A stretch of 64,000 nt of DNA from Parietichytrium sp. I65-24A. Its lineage: Eukaryota; Sar; Bigyra; Thraustochytrida; Thraustochytriidae. Below are positions 39,047 through 49,275 of the stretch, piece by piece. The DNA lies in NCBI GenBank assembly GCA_012862575.1, contig BLSF01000001.1, positions 682,001 to 746,000 of the forward strand. Reading direction: 5' to 3'. Position numbers and translations under genes: made by a program. A model generated the notes under the pieces. It did no database searches. It was not told the DNA's origin and was given only the letters and a program-made list of their open reading frames with translations. Each line of letters opens with the position of its first letter. Within the stretch, counting starts at the first letter, position 1.

Positions 39047-39598
39047 ATGGTGCGCCTGAGGTATCGGTACCTGGTGGTGCGCGTGGAAAGTGGGAGAAGT
39101 GGCGAGCGTAAGAGGTGGAGAGAAAGAGCCGCATCGGAGCAGAATGAGCTGAAGGAGAGACCGGCGAAGAGAGCGCGCGTGGGAAAAGATGTGCTGAAAG
39201 AATTGGTGGAGAGGGCGACACTTCCGTCAGCAGAGTGGCTGCCTGACGAGTACTCTGTTGTGTCCCGTCAGCTTACAAGCATGTGTTTGCAAAAGTTCAA
39301 GGGCCATGGAGCAGTTATGCTGGTCAACTCGCGGGTGTGGTTGGAGCGGACGTTGGGGCTTGTTGTGATCCGTGTGGGGAGGGAGTTTGATAAGGAAATG
39401 CGCGAAATTCTTGGCGAGGTGGACTCTTTTCTTCCAAAGACTGAAGTCAAGTGCAAAGTAATCCACGCATCGGGATCGGCCGCGCAAGTGTGCAAGGCGT
39501 TGAGGCGACTACAGCTGCTTCAGGATCCCAAAAAGTGCGTGGGAATACCGGTTGTCCCCGATTCGTACTGGGATTCATTTTGCAGGAACATCAGCTAA
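39047..39598 (+). CDS. POP5: RNase P/MRP protein subunit POP5
   Basis: A protein of 183 residues starting MVRLRYRYLVVRV, the hallmark N-terminus of Pop5. It continues with LTSMCLQKFKGHGAVMLVNS, LGLVVIRVGREFDKEMREIL and a hydrophobic C-terminal strand (KCKVIHASGSAAQVCKAL). Pop5 is a core protein of RNase P and RNase MRP that contacts the catalytic RNA and is needed for tRNA 5'-end maturation. Residues 15-45 form a basic insertion (SGERKRWRERAAS) that is longer than usual. The start is fixed by the conserved MVR. Confidence 0.9.
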   Translation: MVRLRYRYLVVRVESGRSGERKRWRERAASEQNELKERPAKRARVGKDVLKELVERATLPSAEWLPDEYSVVSRQLTSMCLQKFKGHGAVMLVNSRVWLERTLGLVVIRVGREFDKEMREILGEVDSFLPKTEVKCKVIHASGSAAQVCKALRRLQLLQDPKKCVGIPVVPDSYWDSFCRNIS

Positions 39599-40180
39599 GA
39601 CGCAGATCCCTAATTGTTCAGCCCATGCTACTTTTGCGTCACCGCCAAATCACGTTGGTGACGCCGATTGTCACAGTCGGTCCGGTTTCCAGTTGGCGCC
39701 ATGCAAGGATCGCACCTGTGAGTCGTCTCACTCTCTTGATGATGCTGGATTTGCTTGCCTGCCAGACATCCTCCCCAGAACCAATATTCTCTCCGGAAGC
39801 TCTTCGAGCAGCGTCGTTGGCACGGAATCTTGCGATAAAACTCGACTATCCCAGTGCTCCGCATTGTTCCAAACAGCTCGAGGAACAGCTCTTCGTTCCT
39901 GCGCGGAGCAAGTGGCCCTTTTCCTACTTGAAAAACTAGCAATATCGGTTGCGTTGCTGTCCTACCCGTCTGCGTGGCGCTTCGCGTAACTAACTGTAAA
40001 TGGTCTGCGCACACTGCGCACACAAAATGAAAAGTGCGGCTTGGAGTGAAAGTGATTGAAAGTGACTGTGAACTGGCGACAAGAAAGGCGCGCAAAAGTG
40101 CAAGCGGGAGAGAAACCGGAAAGAGGGTTGGAACGTAAAAAGGGAAGAAGAAAGCACATCTGCTTTGGGATGCACGGAGG
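39599..40180. other. Intergenic region between POP5 and the EF-hand gene
   Basis: Both neighbours are on the plus strand. Frames of up to about 250 codons exist on both strands here, but none shows a domain, a signal or protein-like composition. GAAAGTGATTGAAAGTGACT (40046-40065) is the only repeat noted. Confidence 0.5.
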
Positions 40181-41425
40181 ATGGTGAGGTCACGGGACTC
40201 GCTGGTGGAAGCCGCGAGGGCCTGGGACAAAGCCCACGACGGGCAAGATGCGGTGAAGCTGATCTCCGAGCACCCGTTCTTCAAGGACATGGTTGCGGAA
40301 GACAAGCGGCGCAAGAGAGATGCTAAAGTACAAACGGGGAATGTGAAAAAGTGCGACCAGGTCTCGTGGGCCGAGCTGAGGGGCAAGAATAAGGGGGCTC
40401 ATTTGACGATGCTCCAGATAAAAAACTTGCACGAATGGTTTCGGATCGTCGATGCCGACGATTCTGGCAGCATTTCGTTGATGGAATTGGCGGACCCACT
40501 TCTTACGACAGGGTTGGCGAACTCCATCACGGAATGTGTCGAGATCTTTGCTTCCATCGACAAGGACGGAAGCGGAGAGATAGACTTTTATGAGTTCCTG
40601 GAACTCGTCACGATCAAATCCAGCGGCCGCTTAGATCGAGAGAGGCGAAGGCGCGCCAAACGCGACCAAATTGTCGACAAGTTGTCTTCCCAAGAGAAGA
40701 GTGGGGGAATTTTGGCTGTGTTGGAGCAACTGAAGGGGGATGACACAAATTCTTTATCCGTGACGACCGCAATTGGCGTGGAGCGGCGCAAATATTTGCT
40801 CCAGAGTATAATGCCTGATCTTTCAAAGCTCAAGCTGCGTGTAGACCAAAGCAAATTTCATGCTATGCAGAAGCTACTATTTGCAGAGCCCGTAGAGCGG
40901 TCTCGGGCACTTTCCGACGCATCGGGTGTTTATATCACTCCAAAGTACGGAATTTGCTTCCGTCCGCCATCTCCAATAGATACTTCTGCAAAGTTCAAAA
41001 TCCCGCCTGCTCCAGACATGCCTTGGAAAAAGCTCTCCTCTACGAAATCCAGTGCTTCTTTGGAGGTGGAGTCTGGCGCTTCCGGGGACATGGAAAGGCA
41101 GGTCAGTCTCAGTAGTTTTGCTTTGCCAAAACTTGACAGAAGCCGCACAAGCAAGTCGTTCTACCGCGCCAAACTTGCATGCAGTTCAGGCGAGCAGCAA
41201 TATGAGCAATTACTCCAACAGGCAACTAAGAACGAATCTTGCAGCAATTTGCGACGTTCTTGCTCGCACGCCATCCTGGGAGGAAATCGCGTGATTAAAG
41301 ACCGCCACACAGAGAGAGCTCTGCTGCGTCAGGGCTATGAGCCGTTCTTCGAGTCATTCGTTCCCCGCCGCGCTCACCTCTCCCCTTTGGAGCGCATAGC
41401 GCATCGCGAGCGGCTCCATACTTGA
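40181..41425 (+). CDS. EF-hand calcium-binding protein with a long unassigned C-terminus
   Basis: A protein of 414 residues. Two adjacent canonical EF-hand loops lie at DADDSGSISLME (91-102) and DKDGSGEIDFYE (127-138), with calcium ligands at positions 1, 3, 5 and 12 in both. The N-terminal 60 residues are charged helices. The C-terminal 250 residues contain short Ser-rich and basic stretches (SKLKLRVDQSKFHAMQKLL, LSSFALPKLDRSRTSKSF) and a closing RAHLSPLERIAHRERLH. No kinase, phosphatase or membrane domain is visible. It is likely a calcium-regulated adaptor, but partners are unknown. Confidence 0.85.
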   Translation: MVRSRDSLVEAARAWDKAHDGQDAVKLISEHPFFKDMVAEDKRRKRDAKVQTGNVKKCDQVSWAELRGKNKGAHLTMLQIKNLHEWFRIVDADDSGSISLMELADPLLTTGLANSITECVEIFASIDKDGSGEIDFYEFLELVTIKSSGRLDRERRRRAKRDQIVDKLSSQEKSGGILAVLEQLKGDDTNSLSVTTAIGVERRKYLLQSIMPDLSKLKLRVDQSKFHAMQKLLFAEPVERSRALSDASGVYITPKYGICFRPPSPIDTSAKFKIPPAPDMPWKKLSSTKSSASLEVESGASGDMERQVSLSSFALPKLDRSRTSKSFYRAKLACSSGEQQYEQLLQQATKNESCSNLRRSCSHAILGGNRVIKDRHTERALLRQGYEPFFESFVPRRAHLSPLERIAHRERLHT

Positions 41426-42138
41426 TTGTTGTATTTTATAGTTGAGCTTTGCACCTCAGTCTCGTCAAATTCTCTCATGACTATAGAAAACGAAGAAGAA
41501 TTTATCAGACACTTGGTTTCACAAGTCCTGCACTACTCCTTGAAGCTCTTCAGCCATGATCCGCATCTCTTCTAATGTGCCTCAGCTGCCGTCAGACAAT
41601 GCTTCTTTTGAACCCGTGCAACGCACGCACTCCAATATGCCTCTACTTGCTCTCGTCCATGCTCATGCTCATGCTCATGCTCATGCTCATGCTCATGCTC
41701 ATGCTCATGCTCATGCTATTGCTCATCATGCTCTCCTGCCGCATCTCAGAGTGGACTTGCCAACGGTGCCACATCGACAAAGCTCTCCCACCGTCACATT
41801 CTACGTGATCTCCTACTCCAAGCATACATACGCGCCACAAAGGTAATTCTACCAGCCGCAAAGTGCAAACCCATATACGCATCCCTGTCACTCGCGACGC
41901 CTCACTAGCTCCCCTTAGTCCGCGCCCCACTGCTTAGCCCTGCCCTCAGCCCTCAGCCCTTGCTCCTCGGTCCTCGGTCCTCGGTCCCTGGTCCTGGTTC
42001 CCGGTTCCCGGTTCTCGCTCTTGTGCGGAGTGGTTTGGCGCGTCAATCGCGTCAATCGCATCGAAGATTTGACGGTTTTTTGGTCCTCGGCGATAGGTGC
42101 TTGCTGCGTTTAAGGAGTTTGAGGAGTTTGAGGAGGCC
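41426..42138. other. Intergenic region with CATGCT hexamer array and GGTCCTC minisatellite
   Basis: No gene. It contains ten perfect CATGCT units (41658-41717), a TCCTCGG/TCCCGGT minisatellite (about 41960-42018) and GCGTCAATCGCGTCAATCGC (42041-42060). A GGAGTTTGA repeat (about 42112-42134) runs up to the next start. The frames 41556-41846 are translations of the hexamer. Confidence 0.75.
41658..41717. repeat. CATGCT hexanucleotide repeat, ten perfect units
   Basis: Sixty bases of CATGCT in tandem, with degenerate units on both sides. Confidence 0.95.
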
Positions 42139-43023
42139 ATGTCCGAGCACGCGAACGCGGCGCATGTGGAAGGAAACCGCCTGTTCGAGGCGGGCGACAT
42201 CAGCGGTGCCGAGCGCGAGTACTGCGCTGCGTTGGAGGCGTATGGCCCGGGAAAGTTGCGCAGCCAAGCGCTTTCGAACCGCAGCCTGGCGCGGCTGCAG
42301 CTTGGACGCGCAGCCGAGGCGCTGCGGGACGCGGAAGCGAGCATCTTGGAGGACGGCGATTATGTGAAAGCGTACGTGCGCAAGGCGGCCGCACAGCAGG
42401 AGCTGGGACATGCGTGGCAGGCACGGCGCACGTTGCGAGAGGCCATGCGCAAGTTCGAGCGCGAGGGCGTGCGCGGACCGCTCGCGTTCCTGGGGAAGAA
42501 GGTGAAGGAGATGAATGAAGCGTGCAAGGACGACGATGTGACCAAGCCGGTGGAGTCTGTAGAGCATTGGAAAGAGATCGCTGCGTTTGCACCTAAATCA
42601 GACCCGAGGCTGCGGCTGGCAACGATGGCCACGTTTTGGAATAACTCCTCGAAGCAGGAGAGAGGCATCCTGCTGCGCGAGTTTCTGGCAGTGCTCACGG
42701 GTAACCCTGCGCTGAAAGAGAGCAGCGCCTATGAGAAAATCGAAGAGAGCATGATTGCGCTGCCAATGGAAAATTATGCAGACATCGTCATTCCTCCATT
42801 GTGGTTGGAGTTTTTCAACGGGCTTGACCAGGTGCAGAAGGTTGCCGTCTTCAATGACATGTATGAGCTGTGCTCCAAGGACGAGAAATCCTTAATAAGC
42901 AGGGATTTGGTGGGGCTATTTCAATACGCCATGCAAAACAACGGTGGCTCTCAAGCAGCCACCGAGACCGAGGGCAACAACGCTAGTCCAAGTGCGGAAC
43001 AGGCACCAAGCGCGTCCGAGTAG
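42139..43023 (+). CDS. TPR co-chaperone-like protein
   Basis: A protein of 294 residues from ATG 42139 (MSEHANAAHVEGN); the frame opens 14 codons earlier only with GTG. Residues 5-115 are three TPR motifs of the Sti1/CHIP type (EGNRLFEAGDISGAEREYCA, LSNRSLARLQLGRAAEALRD, AYVRKAAAQQELGHAWQARR). They include the Asn and Lys/Arg positions used as a carboxylate clamp for Hsp70/Hsp90 tails. Residues 140-270 are an alpha-helical region I do not recognise, with a conserved-looking ENYADIVIPPLWLEFF. The tail is low-complexity. A chaperone adaptor role is inference from the TPR type. It is convergent with the DnaJ gene 220 bp away. Confidence 0.82.
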   Translation: MSEHANAAHVEGNRLFEAGDISGAEREYCAALEAYGPGKLRSQALSNRSLARLQLGRAAEALRDAEASILEDGDYVKAYVRKAAAQQELGHAWQARRTLREAMRKFEREGVRGPLAFLGKKVKEMNEACKDDDVTKPVESVEHWKEIAAFAPKSDPRLRLATMATFWNNSSKQERGILLREFLAVLTGNPALKESSAYEKIEESMIALPMENYADIVIPPLWLEFFNGLDQVQKVAVFNDMYELCSKDEKSLISRDLVGLFQYAMQNNGGSQAATETEGNNASPSAEQAPSASE

Positions 43024-43243
43024 AGCGCGCTCAGTTTAAGTAGCTGTCTTTGGACATACATGGAGAAAACCTCACCACTCTCCCTTTTTTGGGATTCTCA
43101 AATTCAATTATTTTATTCTCTTCTTTTTCTTTACTTTTTCCCATAAAACGCCTTTTGCTCTCACCGTCAAGAACTAACCATTGTAGGAACTGAAATCCAA
43201 CATCAAACATCACATTCGTTCACGTTCAGTAATACTAAGCATT

Positions 43244-45532
43244 CTACTGCGTTTCCATGATTTTCTTCACGAGGTCGCCCTTCTCAAGGAGCCCGGTAGC
43301 ATCTACCTGTCTCTCCTGAAGAATGGCCTTCAATTGAGAAATCTTCATTGCCCCCAGAGCTTCCTGGTCGTATTTTACAACAGGTACCGCCGGGCCCTGG
43401 GGAGGTGCACTGGCACTGGCACTTGCTGCTGGCGAAGGTGCGGAAGGCCCAGAGCCTGGCGCGGGAGCCGAAGGAGGAATGGTAGACCCAGCACTCGGCG
43501 AAGACTGTTGCTGTTGCTGATTTTGCTGCTGTTTCTTTTGTTCGTTCTGAAACTTTTGTGCATTGCGAGCCGTGTCCATCTGTTCCTTGATTTGTGCAGA
43601 GAAAGCGCCAAGCCCTTCCTCTGCAGAAAGGCCGCGTGCTTTGAAGATCTTACCAACCAGCTCGAGGCCGCGAGCGCGTTCCACTCGAACCTCAGCTGGG
43701 ACCGATGCGTCCTTGAAGAGTTTGCGACACACTTTGCGGAGGGTGCTTTCGACATCGAGGACATTGATGTTCCACATAGTCTCGATCATGCCCAGAAACG
43801 ACTCGACTCCTTCGGTCATCTCCTCCTCCTCTTCTTCTTCTGCAGCGGCCGATTCAGTTCCGGCCGCTCCTGCCTCAGGAGTGCTTGGTGACGCCTGAGT
43901 TGCTCCAGCCGTGGAAGCGTCTGCACCAGCAGATTGTTCGGCCCCCGCGGAGTCGGAACCGGCGGATTGATCAGAAGCCTTTGGTGCAGAGGCAGAGGCG
44001 TTGGTTGGCGCGGGGGAGGATGCGCCAGTCGCAGCACCGTCTTCGGCCGATCCTGGTGCAGAAGCAGAAGTGGCACCCGACCCCTGCGCGTCAATATCTT
44101 TGGCTTGCATTTTCTCCTTGAGCTCTTTATTTTTACGCTCCATTTTCTCCAAATTCTTGGAGACCTTGTAGGTTCTATATATGGATCTCACGACGCGATA
44201 GTTCGTGGCGACGACATGCCCCTTTCGCTTCAGTTCTGACATTCCCATTCCCGCCGCAAAACTGTGCTTAAAGCCCAGGTATTTCTCTGCTTGCTCAATG
44301 TACACATAGCCGATCACACTCAACAGCGTTCCGCCAAAAGCTGAAGCAGAGAGTTCTTTGGCCTCTTGTTCCACCTTCTCCTTGAACTTGGAGTGATCAC
44401 TGGACGCGCCCTCTTCGACAAACTCACTCAGTAGTTTTGCAAGCTCCACGGCGCACCTGACTTCCCTCTGCAACTGACGAAACTCCATCACGGGGTCGTC
44501 TTCCAAAAACGATGCAAGGCCACTCTCATCGTCCGCTTCCATGCCTTTACTAAGATAGGAGGCCAGCTTGAGCTCCCCTAGATACTGATCAAATTTATCG
44601 CTGCCAAACACCATCATGTAGAACGCGCTACTATCCATAACAGGAACATCCTCCACACCACCTTTGCCAAACTTGTCGTACTGCTCCCTCAAAGTAGTGT
44701 CGTTTAGAACCTGATAAGCAGCTCCAACTTCCTGGAACTTCTCATGCGCAGAGGGGTCATTCGGATTCTTGTCTGGGTGAAGCTTTTTGGCTTTCATGTA
44801 ATACGCCTTCTTGATCTCGCTCGAAGTTGCATTCGGCTTGACCCCGAGCAGATCGTAGTAAGCCGTGTCTTTGACTTGTTTGAGGGGCCGTGGAGGCTCG
44901 GCAGCAGGGCCTGGAGCAGCAGCAGGGGCCGCACTAGATCCATCGGTGGCGGCCTCGCCGTTCTCGCTAGCCTTCTTCTTATTGGCAGCCTTACGCTGCT
45001 CCAAGAAATCTTCCTCTGTCTGGTTCAACACTCGAGCAGCCTCCTCTTCCAAATTGTACAGGAACCACTCGCGTTTCTTGCTGTCCCACTCCTTCCCGTC
45101 GCGCGCTTCCATCACCGCCTCTGGCGTGTTGAACATTCCCCGCCCAATCTGATAGATCCCCGTACCGATGCCTCCCAGAGGCAACGCCACGCCTGCGATC
45201 ACTCCTCCCGCCAATCCTTTCGCAAACCCGCCTAGCCCGCCTTCTTTGGCGCCGAGAACTGGCATGGAAACCGCTGCAGCCACACCTCCGGCGATGCCCT
45301 TGGACACATTCTTCAGCCCGCTCGACATTCCCGCCACAAAGTCCTTCGGCCGCCGCGTAGAGAACAGCTCGGGCATGTCCAGCTCGTCTCCATCCCCTCC
45401 GTTCTGCATTGCCAACATCGGCTCGTTCGCCCGTCTCGCCACGTTTGGGCCCGCCTGCTCCTGCTCCTGTTGCTCCTTCTGCTGCTGCTGACTCTGCTGC
45501 TGGCCTTGGCCCGCGGCATCTTGCTCCGCCAT
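43244..45532 (-). CDS. DnaJ protein with glycine-rich segment, DnaJ-X region and SAP-like C-terminus
   Basis: A protein of 762 residues from ATG 45532; the frame opens four codons earlier with TTG. The regions are: a Gln-rich N-terminus; a glycine-rich segment (about 65-135, [15 protein letters not shown] and [15 protein letters not shown]) like that near the C-terminus of VPS13 proteins; a J domain (about 222-289) with HPD at 252-254 in [11 protein letters not shown]; and a DnaJ-X-like helical region (about 290-480). An Ala/Ser/Gln-rich stretch follows, then a final SAP/ARMET-C-like motif [15 protein letters not shown] with [12 protein letters not shown] proteins stimulate Hsp70 ATPase. The glycine-rich segment hints at membrane association, but that is inference. 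Confidence 0.9.
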   Translation of the reverse strand: MAEQDAAGQGQQQSQQQQKEQQEQEQAGPNVARRANEPMLAMQNGGDGDELDMPELFSTRRPKDFVAGMSSGLKNVSKGIAGGVAAAVSMPVLGAKEGGLGGFAKGLAGGVIAGVALPLGGIGTGIYQIGRGMFNTPEAVMEARDGKEWDSKKREWFLYNLEEEAARVLNQTEEDFLEQRKAANKKKASENGEAATDGSSAAPAAAPGPAAEPPRPLKQVKDTAYYDLLGVKPNATSSEIKKAYYMKAKKLHPDKNPNDPSAHEKFQEVGAAYQVLNDTTLREQYDKFGKGGVEDVPVMDSSAFYMMVFGSDKFDQYLGELKLASYLSKGMEADDESGLASFLEDDPVMEFRQLQREVRCAVELAKLLSEFVEEGASSDHSKFKEKVEQEAKELSASAFGGTLLSVIGYVYIEQAEKYLGFKHSFAAGMGMSELKRKGHVVATNYRVVRSIYRTYKVSKNLEKMERKNKELKEKMQAKDIDAQGSGATSASAPGSAEDGAATGASSPAPTNASASAPKASDQSAGSDSAGAEQSAGADASTAGATQASPSTPEAGAAGTESAAAEEEEEEEMTEGVESFLGMIETMWNINVLDVESTLRKVCRKLFKDASVPAEVRVERARGLELVGKIFKARGLSAEEGLGAFSAQIKEQMDTARNAQKFQNEQKKQQQNQQQQQSSPSAGSTIPPSAPAPGSGPSAPSPAASASASAPPQGPAVPVVKYDQEALGAMKISQLKAILQERQVDATGLLEKGDLVKKIMETQ

Positions 45533-45544
45533 GCCTGCTCCCAA

Positions 45545-45600
45545 CCTATCAACCTGTCAACCTGTCAACCTGTCAACCTGACAACCTATCAACCTATCAA
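45545..45600. repeat. TCAACCTGTC period-10 tandem repeat
   Basis: Five to six copies of a 10-base unit (TCAACCTGTC with TCAACCTATC variants), starting 13 bp upstream of the DnaJ ATG. Confidence 0.9.
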
Positions 45601-46537
45601 GCTACACCCGCTTGCTCCTGCTCGGGTCCTTCGTCCGATCGTGCGCGGCTACAACCGCACGATATAGCTGAAACCGCGTACGCCAAAGTGTCCGCGAGAA
45701 GGGTTGTGAGGGGTGTTCGAGGACTGCGGGGAGGGATGTGAGTGAGGGATTGATGTGAGTGAGGGCTGTGAGGGAAGCGGTTCGTCAGCGACTGTAGCGA
45801 CTGGCTCGATCCCCTCGCAGGACTAGAGGCCAGCTAGCACAAAGGATAGTGCGCCGTCTCCCAGAAGAGTCTTTGTCTTCTTTGTCTTCTTTGTCCAAGA
45901 GAGAGTGAGAAAAGAATGAATAATTTTAATTCATTTTGTGAGGAGAGATTGCGTCGATGCAGACGGACTAGCTAGCTAGATGCGAGGCTAGTCGAGGATA
46001 TAGAACTCGTACGGGGTTTGTATGCGGCTCCAGTAGAGGTACCTGTAGTAGCTGTGGAGTAAGTGGGAGTGGCGAGGTAGTCGTAATAGTCGTAATGGTT
46101 TTTCATCTTGGCTGGGAGGCGATGAGGCGACTCAAAATACTTGGAAAAGTTCTGCGCAGTGCTGTGACTTTGCTTTCCTTTTTCATTTATATTCTGAACC
46201 CTTTCGACTCGAGTTGCGCTGAGTTTGCATGGTAAGCGCGAGGTAATCTTCAGTCTTCAATCTCCAATCTTCAATCGTCATCTGAATTCTGAATGCTGTT
46301 CTGAATTCTGTTCATCTCGAAGGTCACTGACAGTCAGTCACACTTCCCAGCCAGCCAATCCCTTTCCTCGCCTAAGAGGCATTAACACTCTATTCACTAA
46401 TAAATGATAGAGTTAGACGGCAACTAGCAGTCTGCTACTATGAAGAGTATACTGAACAAGAGAAGAAAGTTCTCTTTCTCTAAAATCTTTAAAGTCACAC
46501 TACCGTTATTACTATAACAAAGAAGGAGACACACACA

Positions 46538-46650
46538 CCTATTTAGAATAGGGGTTGCGAGAACCCGGAGCAGTCGCAAGGTATGGTTCCAACCATGGAG
46601 GAACTTAGAACTGGATGGAGGGGTCCATTTCCTGCTGGACGAGAACCATC
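46538..46650. ncRNA. Hairpin-rich stretch, candidate structured RNA
   Basis: Four perfect short stems occur in about 110 bp: CCTATT/AATAGG with a 3-base loop (46538-46552), TTGCGA/TCGCAA (46555-46579), ATGGTT/AACCAT with a 2-base loop (about 46583-46596) and ATGGA/TCCAT (about 46615-46628). No known snRNA, SRP or RNase P signature is seen. It could equally be chance or a regulatory site. Confidence 0.2.
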
Positions 46651-46972
46651 TTTGAACGCAGCGCTGTTTGTCCTGCGTCTTAGGTCAAAGATCGATACTC
46701 GTGATTCTCCAAAACTTCACCTGCTTTGCTCAGGCTCCAATCAGGGCATCGTTATCTCCGTCGCAGAGGAACGCGCTAGGGAGTGCCACCACATTAGTTC
46801 TAAGTTCCGCGTGAACTGGATCCACACATGTCTGAGCTCAGCTTTAGGTCAAAGTCTGCCGTTTGTATCCTGCTGTCAAAGCACACACGTGTGCATTCGA
46901 GCGCAAGTCAAAGGTTCCAGATGGTATCACAAAATCAGCAAGCACTTCGTTTGCGGAGACTAGTTCTTTTGC

Positions 46973-46995
46973 GCGTGAACTTAAAAAGTTCACGC
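46973..46995. promoter_or_regulatory. Perfect 10-bp inverted repeat
   Basis: GCGTGAACTT and its exact reverse complement AAGTTCACGC are separated by AAA, giving a 23-base hairpin or dyad-symmetric site within the long intergenic region before the U2 A' gene. Confidence 0.4.
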
Positions 46996-47701
46996 CAAGC
47001 TTTATCCTTCTCCGAATACTGGAGTCCCATCGTGCCTCTTTGCTTCCTGCTTTGCAGCGGTCGTGGTTCCCGTTGCTCGCTTCCCTCTTTTGCTGCGCGT
47101 CTTTTTGCTGTTGGGTTCTTCGCTTTTTTTTTTTTTTTTTTTCCAGAGACTTCCATCTGCTCGAAATACGCTCTCACGCTCTGTCTCGTTTCGAGTCTTG
47201 TGATGCCGGCTCATTCGTCGTCGAAGTTGGCGAGTTCGACTGCACTGCTTTTGAATATTATTTTTTCTATTTTTCCTTCTTTTTTTCATGCACAGACTAT
47301 AATTAGAGCTAACCAAACTCCAGTCTCGCTTCTACGCCACAAAGGCTCCACAGTGCATTCAAATTCTACATTTTATTCCTATGAACGAGTTAGCCAGCTC
47401 CAACGAACAAAGCGAACCCCGAAGAACAGGTCGTACAGAGAAGCGTGCGCGAGGACACTGTTGCGCAATCTAAGAACGAACTTAAGAAGCAGCGAGGACC
47501 CCAAGCCCAACGTAGCGCCACTTTAGCAAGTTTCTACATATATATACAAAGGAGTGAGGCGTCGTTGCGTGCGCGTACTCGGACTAGCTCTAGCTAGATA
47601 GATCGCTCGTGATCAGCAAAAGCAGCAAAAGCAGGAGAAGCAGGAGAAGAAAGTGAGTGCAACGTGACAGACTGTAAGGAGGCATTTTTTTTTGGCCGAG
47701 C

Positions 47702-49006
47702 ATGAAGCTCACGGCGGAGGTGATCAACTCGGCGCGCATATTTCTGAATCCTTTGTTAGAGCGCGAGATTGACTTGCGGGGTCGGCGAATCGCAGCGATA
47801 GAGAACCTTGGAGCGCTGAAAGACCAGGTTGATGCGGTGGACCTGACGGACAATGAGGTGGAAAGGTTGGAGAATCTGCCGAGGCTGGAACGGCTAAAGT
47901 GGGTGCTGGCGTCGAACAATCGAGTGAGCAGGATACAGGACAGGCTGTGGGAGAATGTGCCGAACCTGGAGGTGCTGGTGCTGGCGAATAACAAGATTAG
48001 CTTGCTTTCTGAGATTGATAAACTGGCCGGATTCAAAAAGCTTCGAGTGTTGAACCTTGAAGACAATCCGGTACAGAAACGAAAGCATTACAGGCTGTAT
48101 GTCATTCACCAAATACCTTCAATAAACTTGCTAGATCATGACCGCGTTCGCCGCAGGGAGCGGCTGGAAGCGCAAGCTATATTTTCTTCTGCGGCCGGCA
48201 AGGACCTCGTGAAGAAAGTTAGACAGCAGGCGGAAGTCATGGCCAAGGATACCACAAATGCCGGCATTGTGCTCTCAGAATCTCAAAAAGCAATTATTCA
48301 AAATGCTTTGATCAATGCTTCCTCACAAGTGGAGATCGAAAGACTAGAGAAAATGCTCCGCGCTGGAATCGTGCCTGACGAGGAAACGTTGAAGGCGCTC
48401 TCCGGGAGTGGCGACAATAAACCCAACGCTACGGAAAAGATTCCGGTTCCTGACACGAAAGGAGACCGAAGAGAAGAATCTACCAAAAGGCCACGTTCAA
48501 ACTCAACAGACACGGATGGAAAACACGAGGTCCAAGCACAGCCCCCTTCCCCACGCAAGGAGGAGGCTTCGGCTGAGCAGGAATCAAAAGATGACGGTGA
48601 ATCACCGGCTCTGAAAAAGGCAAAGCCAACACAGCCCGAACCACCCGCAAGATCGTTTCCTGAAGAAATACCCGGAGCTGCGGACGTCAGCAGTAGCAGC
48701 TCTACCGTTGGCGAAGCGCAAAAGGACCAAGCTGCGAAATCAGACGACGCCCTGCGCGTGAGTAACAATAGCGATACTCAAAACTCAAGCCAAGGCCACG
48801 ATGTAGAGAAAGCGAACCCGCCCACTCCAGCAGGTTCTGCTACCACCGAGGAAGACAAAGTCGAAGAGCAAGACTTTGACTGGATTTACAAACTCAAGGT
48901 GGCTGATCTCAAGAAAGAGCTGAAGGACCGTGGACAAGACCACTTGTCCGGAAAAGTAAAGTCGGCACTGCAAGAGATGCTTTTAACGGTTCTAAGAAGC
49001 GAGTGA
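47702..49006 (+). CDS. SNRPA1: U2 snRNP A' protein with a C-terminal SAP motif
   Basis: A protein of 434 residues. The first 165 match U2A'/Lea1 along their length: MKLTAEVINSARIFLNPLLE, REIDLRGRRIAAIENLG, leucine-rich repeats (LEVLVLANNKI, LRVLNLEDNPV), and the LRR cap KHYRLYVIHQIPSINLLD followed by a basic KERxxA-like helix (RRRERLEAQAIF). U2A' binds U2B'' and stem-loop IV of U2 snRNA in the spliceosome. Residues 165-385 are a Ser/Glu/Pro-rich linker. Residues 391-434 form a SAP-like motif (KLKVADLKKELKDRG and SGKVKSALQEML), absent from the U2A' proteins I know. SAP motifs bind DNA or RNA scaffolds. Confidence 0.92.
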   Translation: MKLTAEVINSARIFLNPLLEREIDLRGRRIAAIENLGALKDQVDAVDLTDNEVERLENLPRLERLKWVLASNNRVSRIQDRLWENVPNLEVLVLANNKISLLSEIDKLAGFKKLRVLNLEDNPVQKRKHYRLYVIHQIPSINLLDHDRVRRRERLEAQAIFSSAAGKDLVKKVRQQAEVMAKDTTNAGIVLSESQKAIIQNALINASSQVEIERLEKMLRAGIVPDEETLKALSGSGDNKPNATEKIPVPDTKGDRREESTKRPRSNSTDTDGKHEVQAQPPSPRKEEASAEQESKDDGESPALKKAKPTQPEPPARSFPEEIPGAADVSSSSSTVGEAQKDQAAKSDDALRVSNNSDTQNSSQGHDVEKANPPTPAGSATTEEDKVEEQDFDWIYKLKVADLKKELKDRGQDHLSGKVKSALQEMLLTVLRSE

Positions 49007-49275
49007 TTACGTTCGCCTCTGCAGCACTTACAGTTCATCACGTGTTTCTTTCTAGTGTTCCAACCTATACTTCTTTCCTTTGAATGGAGAAACAGCCCTG
49101 TGCAGATGGAAAAGGAAAAACATGGACTCTGTGAGGATCTAGTGCAGTTTTGACTACTTGCATAGGTCGAAGAGTTCTTCTTATTCATGGAAATCTTAGT
49201 TGGCCATGAACGTTTATTTACCTTCCCCTCCAAAAGTATTTCTCTTCCTGTTTTTTATAAAGTTGTTCGCACTTA

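Larger units (their letters stand above)
45533..47701. other. Divergent intergenic region, 2.2 kb
   Basis: It contains a TCAACCTGTC period-10 array next to the DnaJ start (45545-45600), GTGAGTGAGGG units (45739-45775), TTTGTCTTC repeats (about 45875-45895) and CTAGCTAGCTAG (45969-45980). Further on are CTGAATTCTG units (46279-46308), a hairpin-rich stretch (46538-46650) and a run of 19 T (47124-47142). Frames at 46583-46963 and 46828-47526 have no recognisable product. Confidence 0.6.

Noticed and set aside
41556-41846. His-Ala or Met-Leu repeat peptides
   Set aside because: They are translations of the CATGCT hexamer array in different frames.
46828-47526. A 232-codon plus-strand frame before the U2 A' gene
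   Set aside because: It includes a phenylalanine run from the T19 tract and shows no domain; the minus strand is no better.
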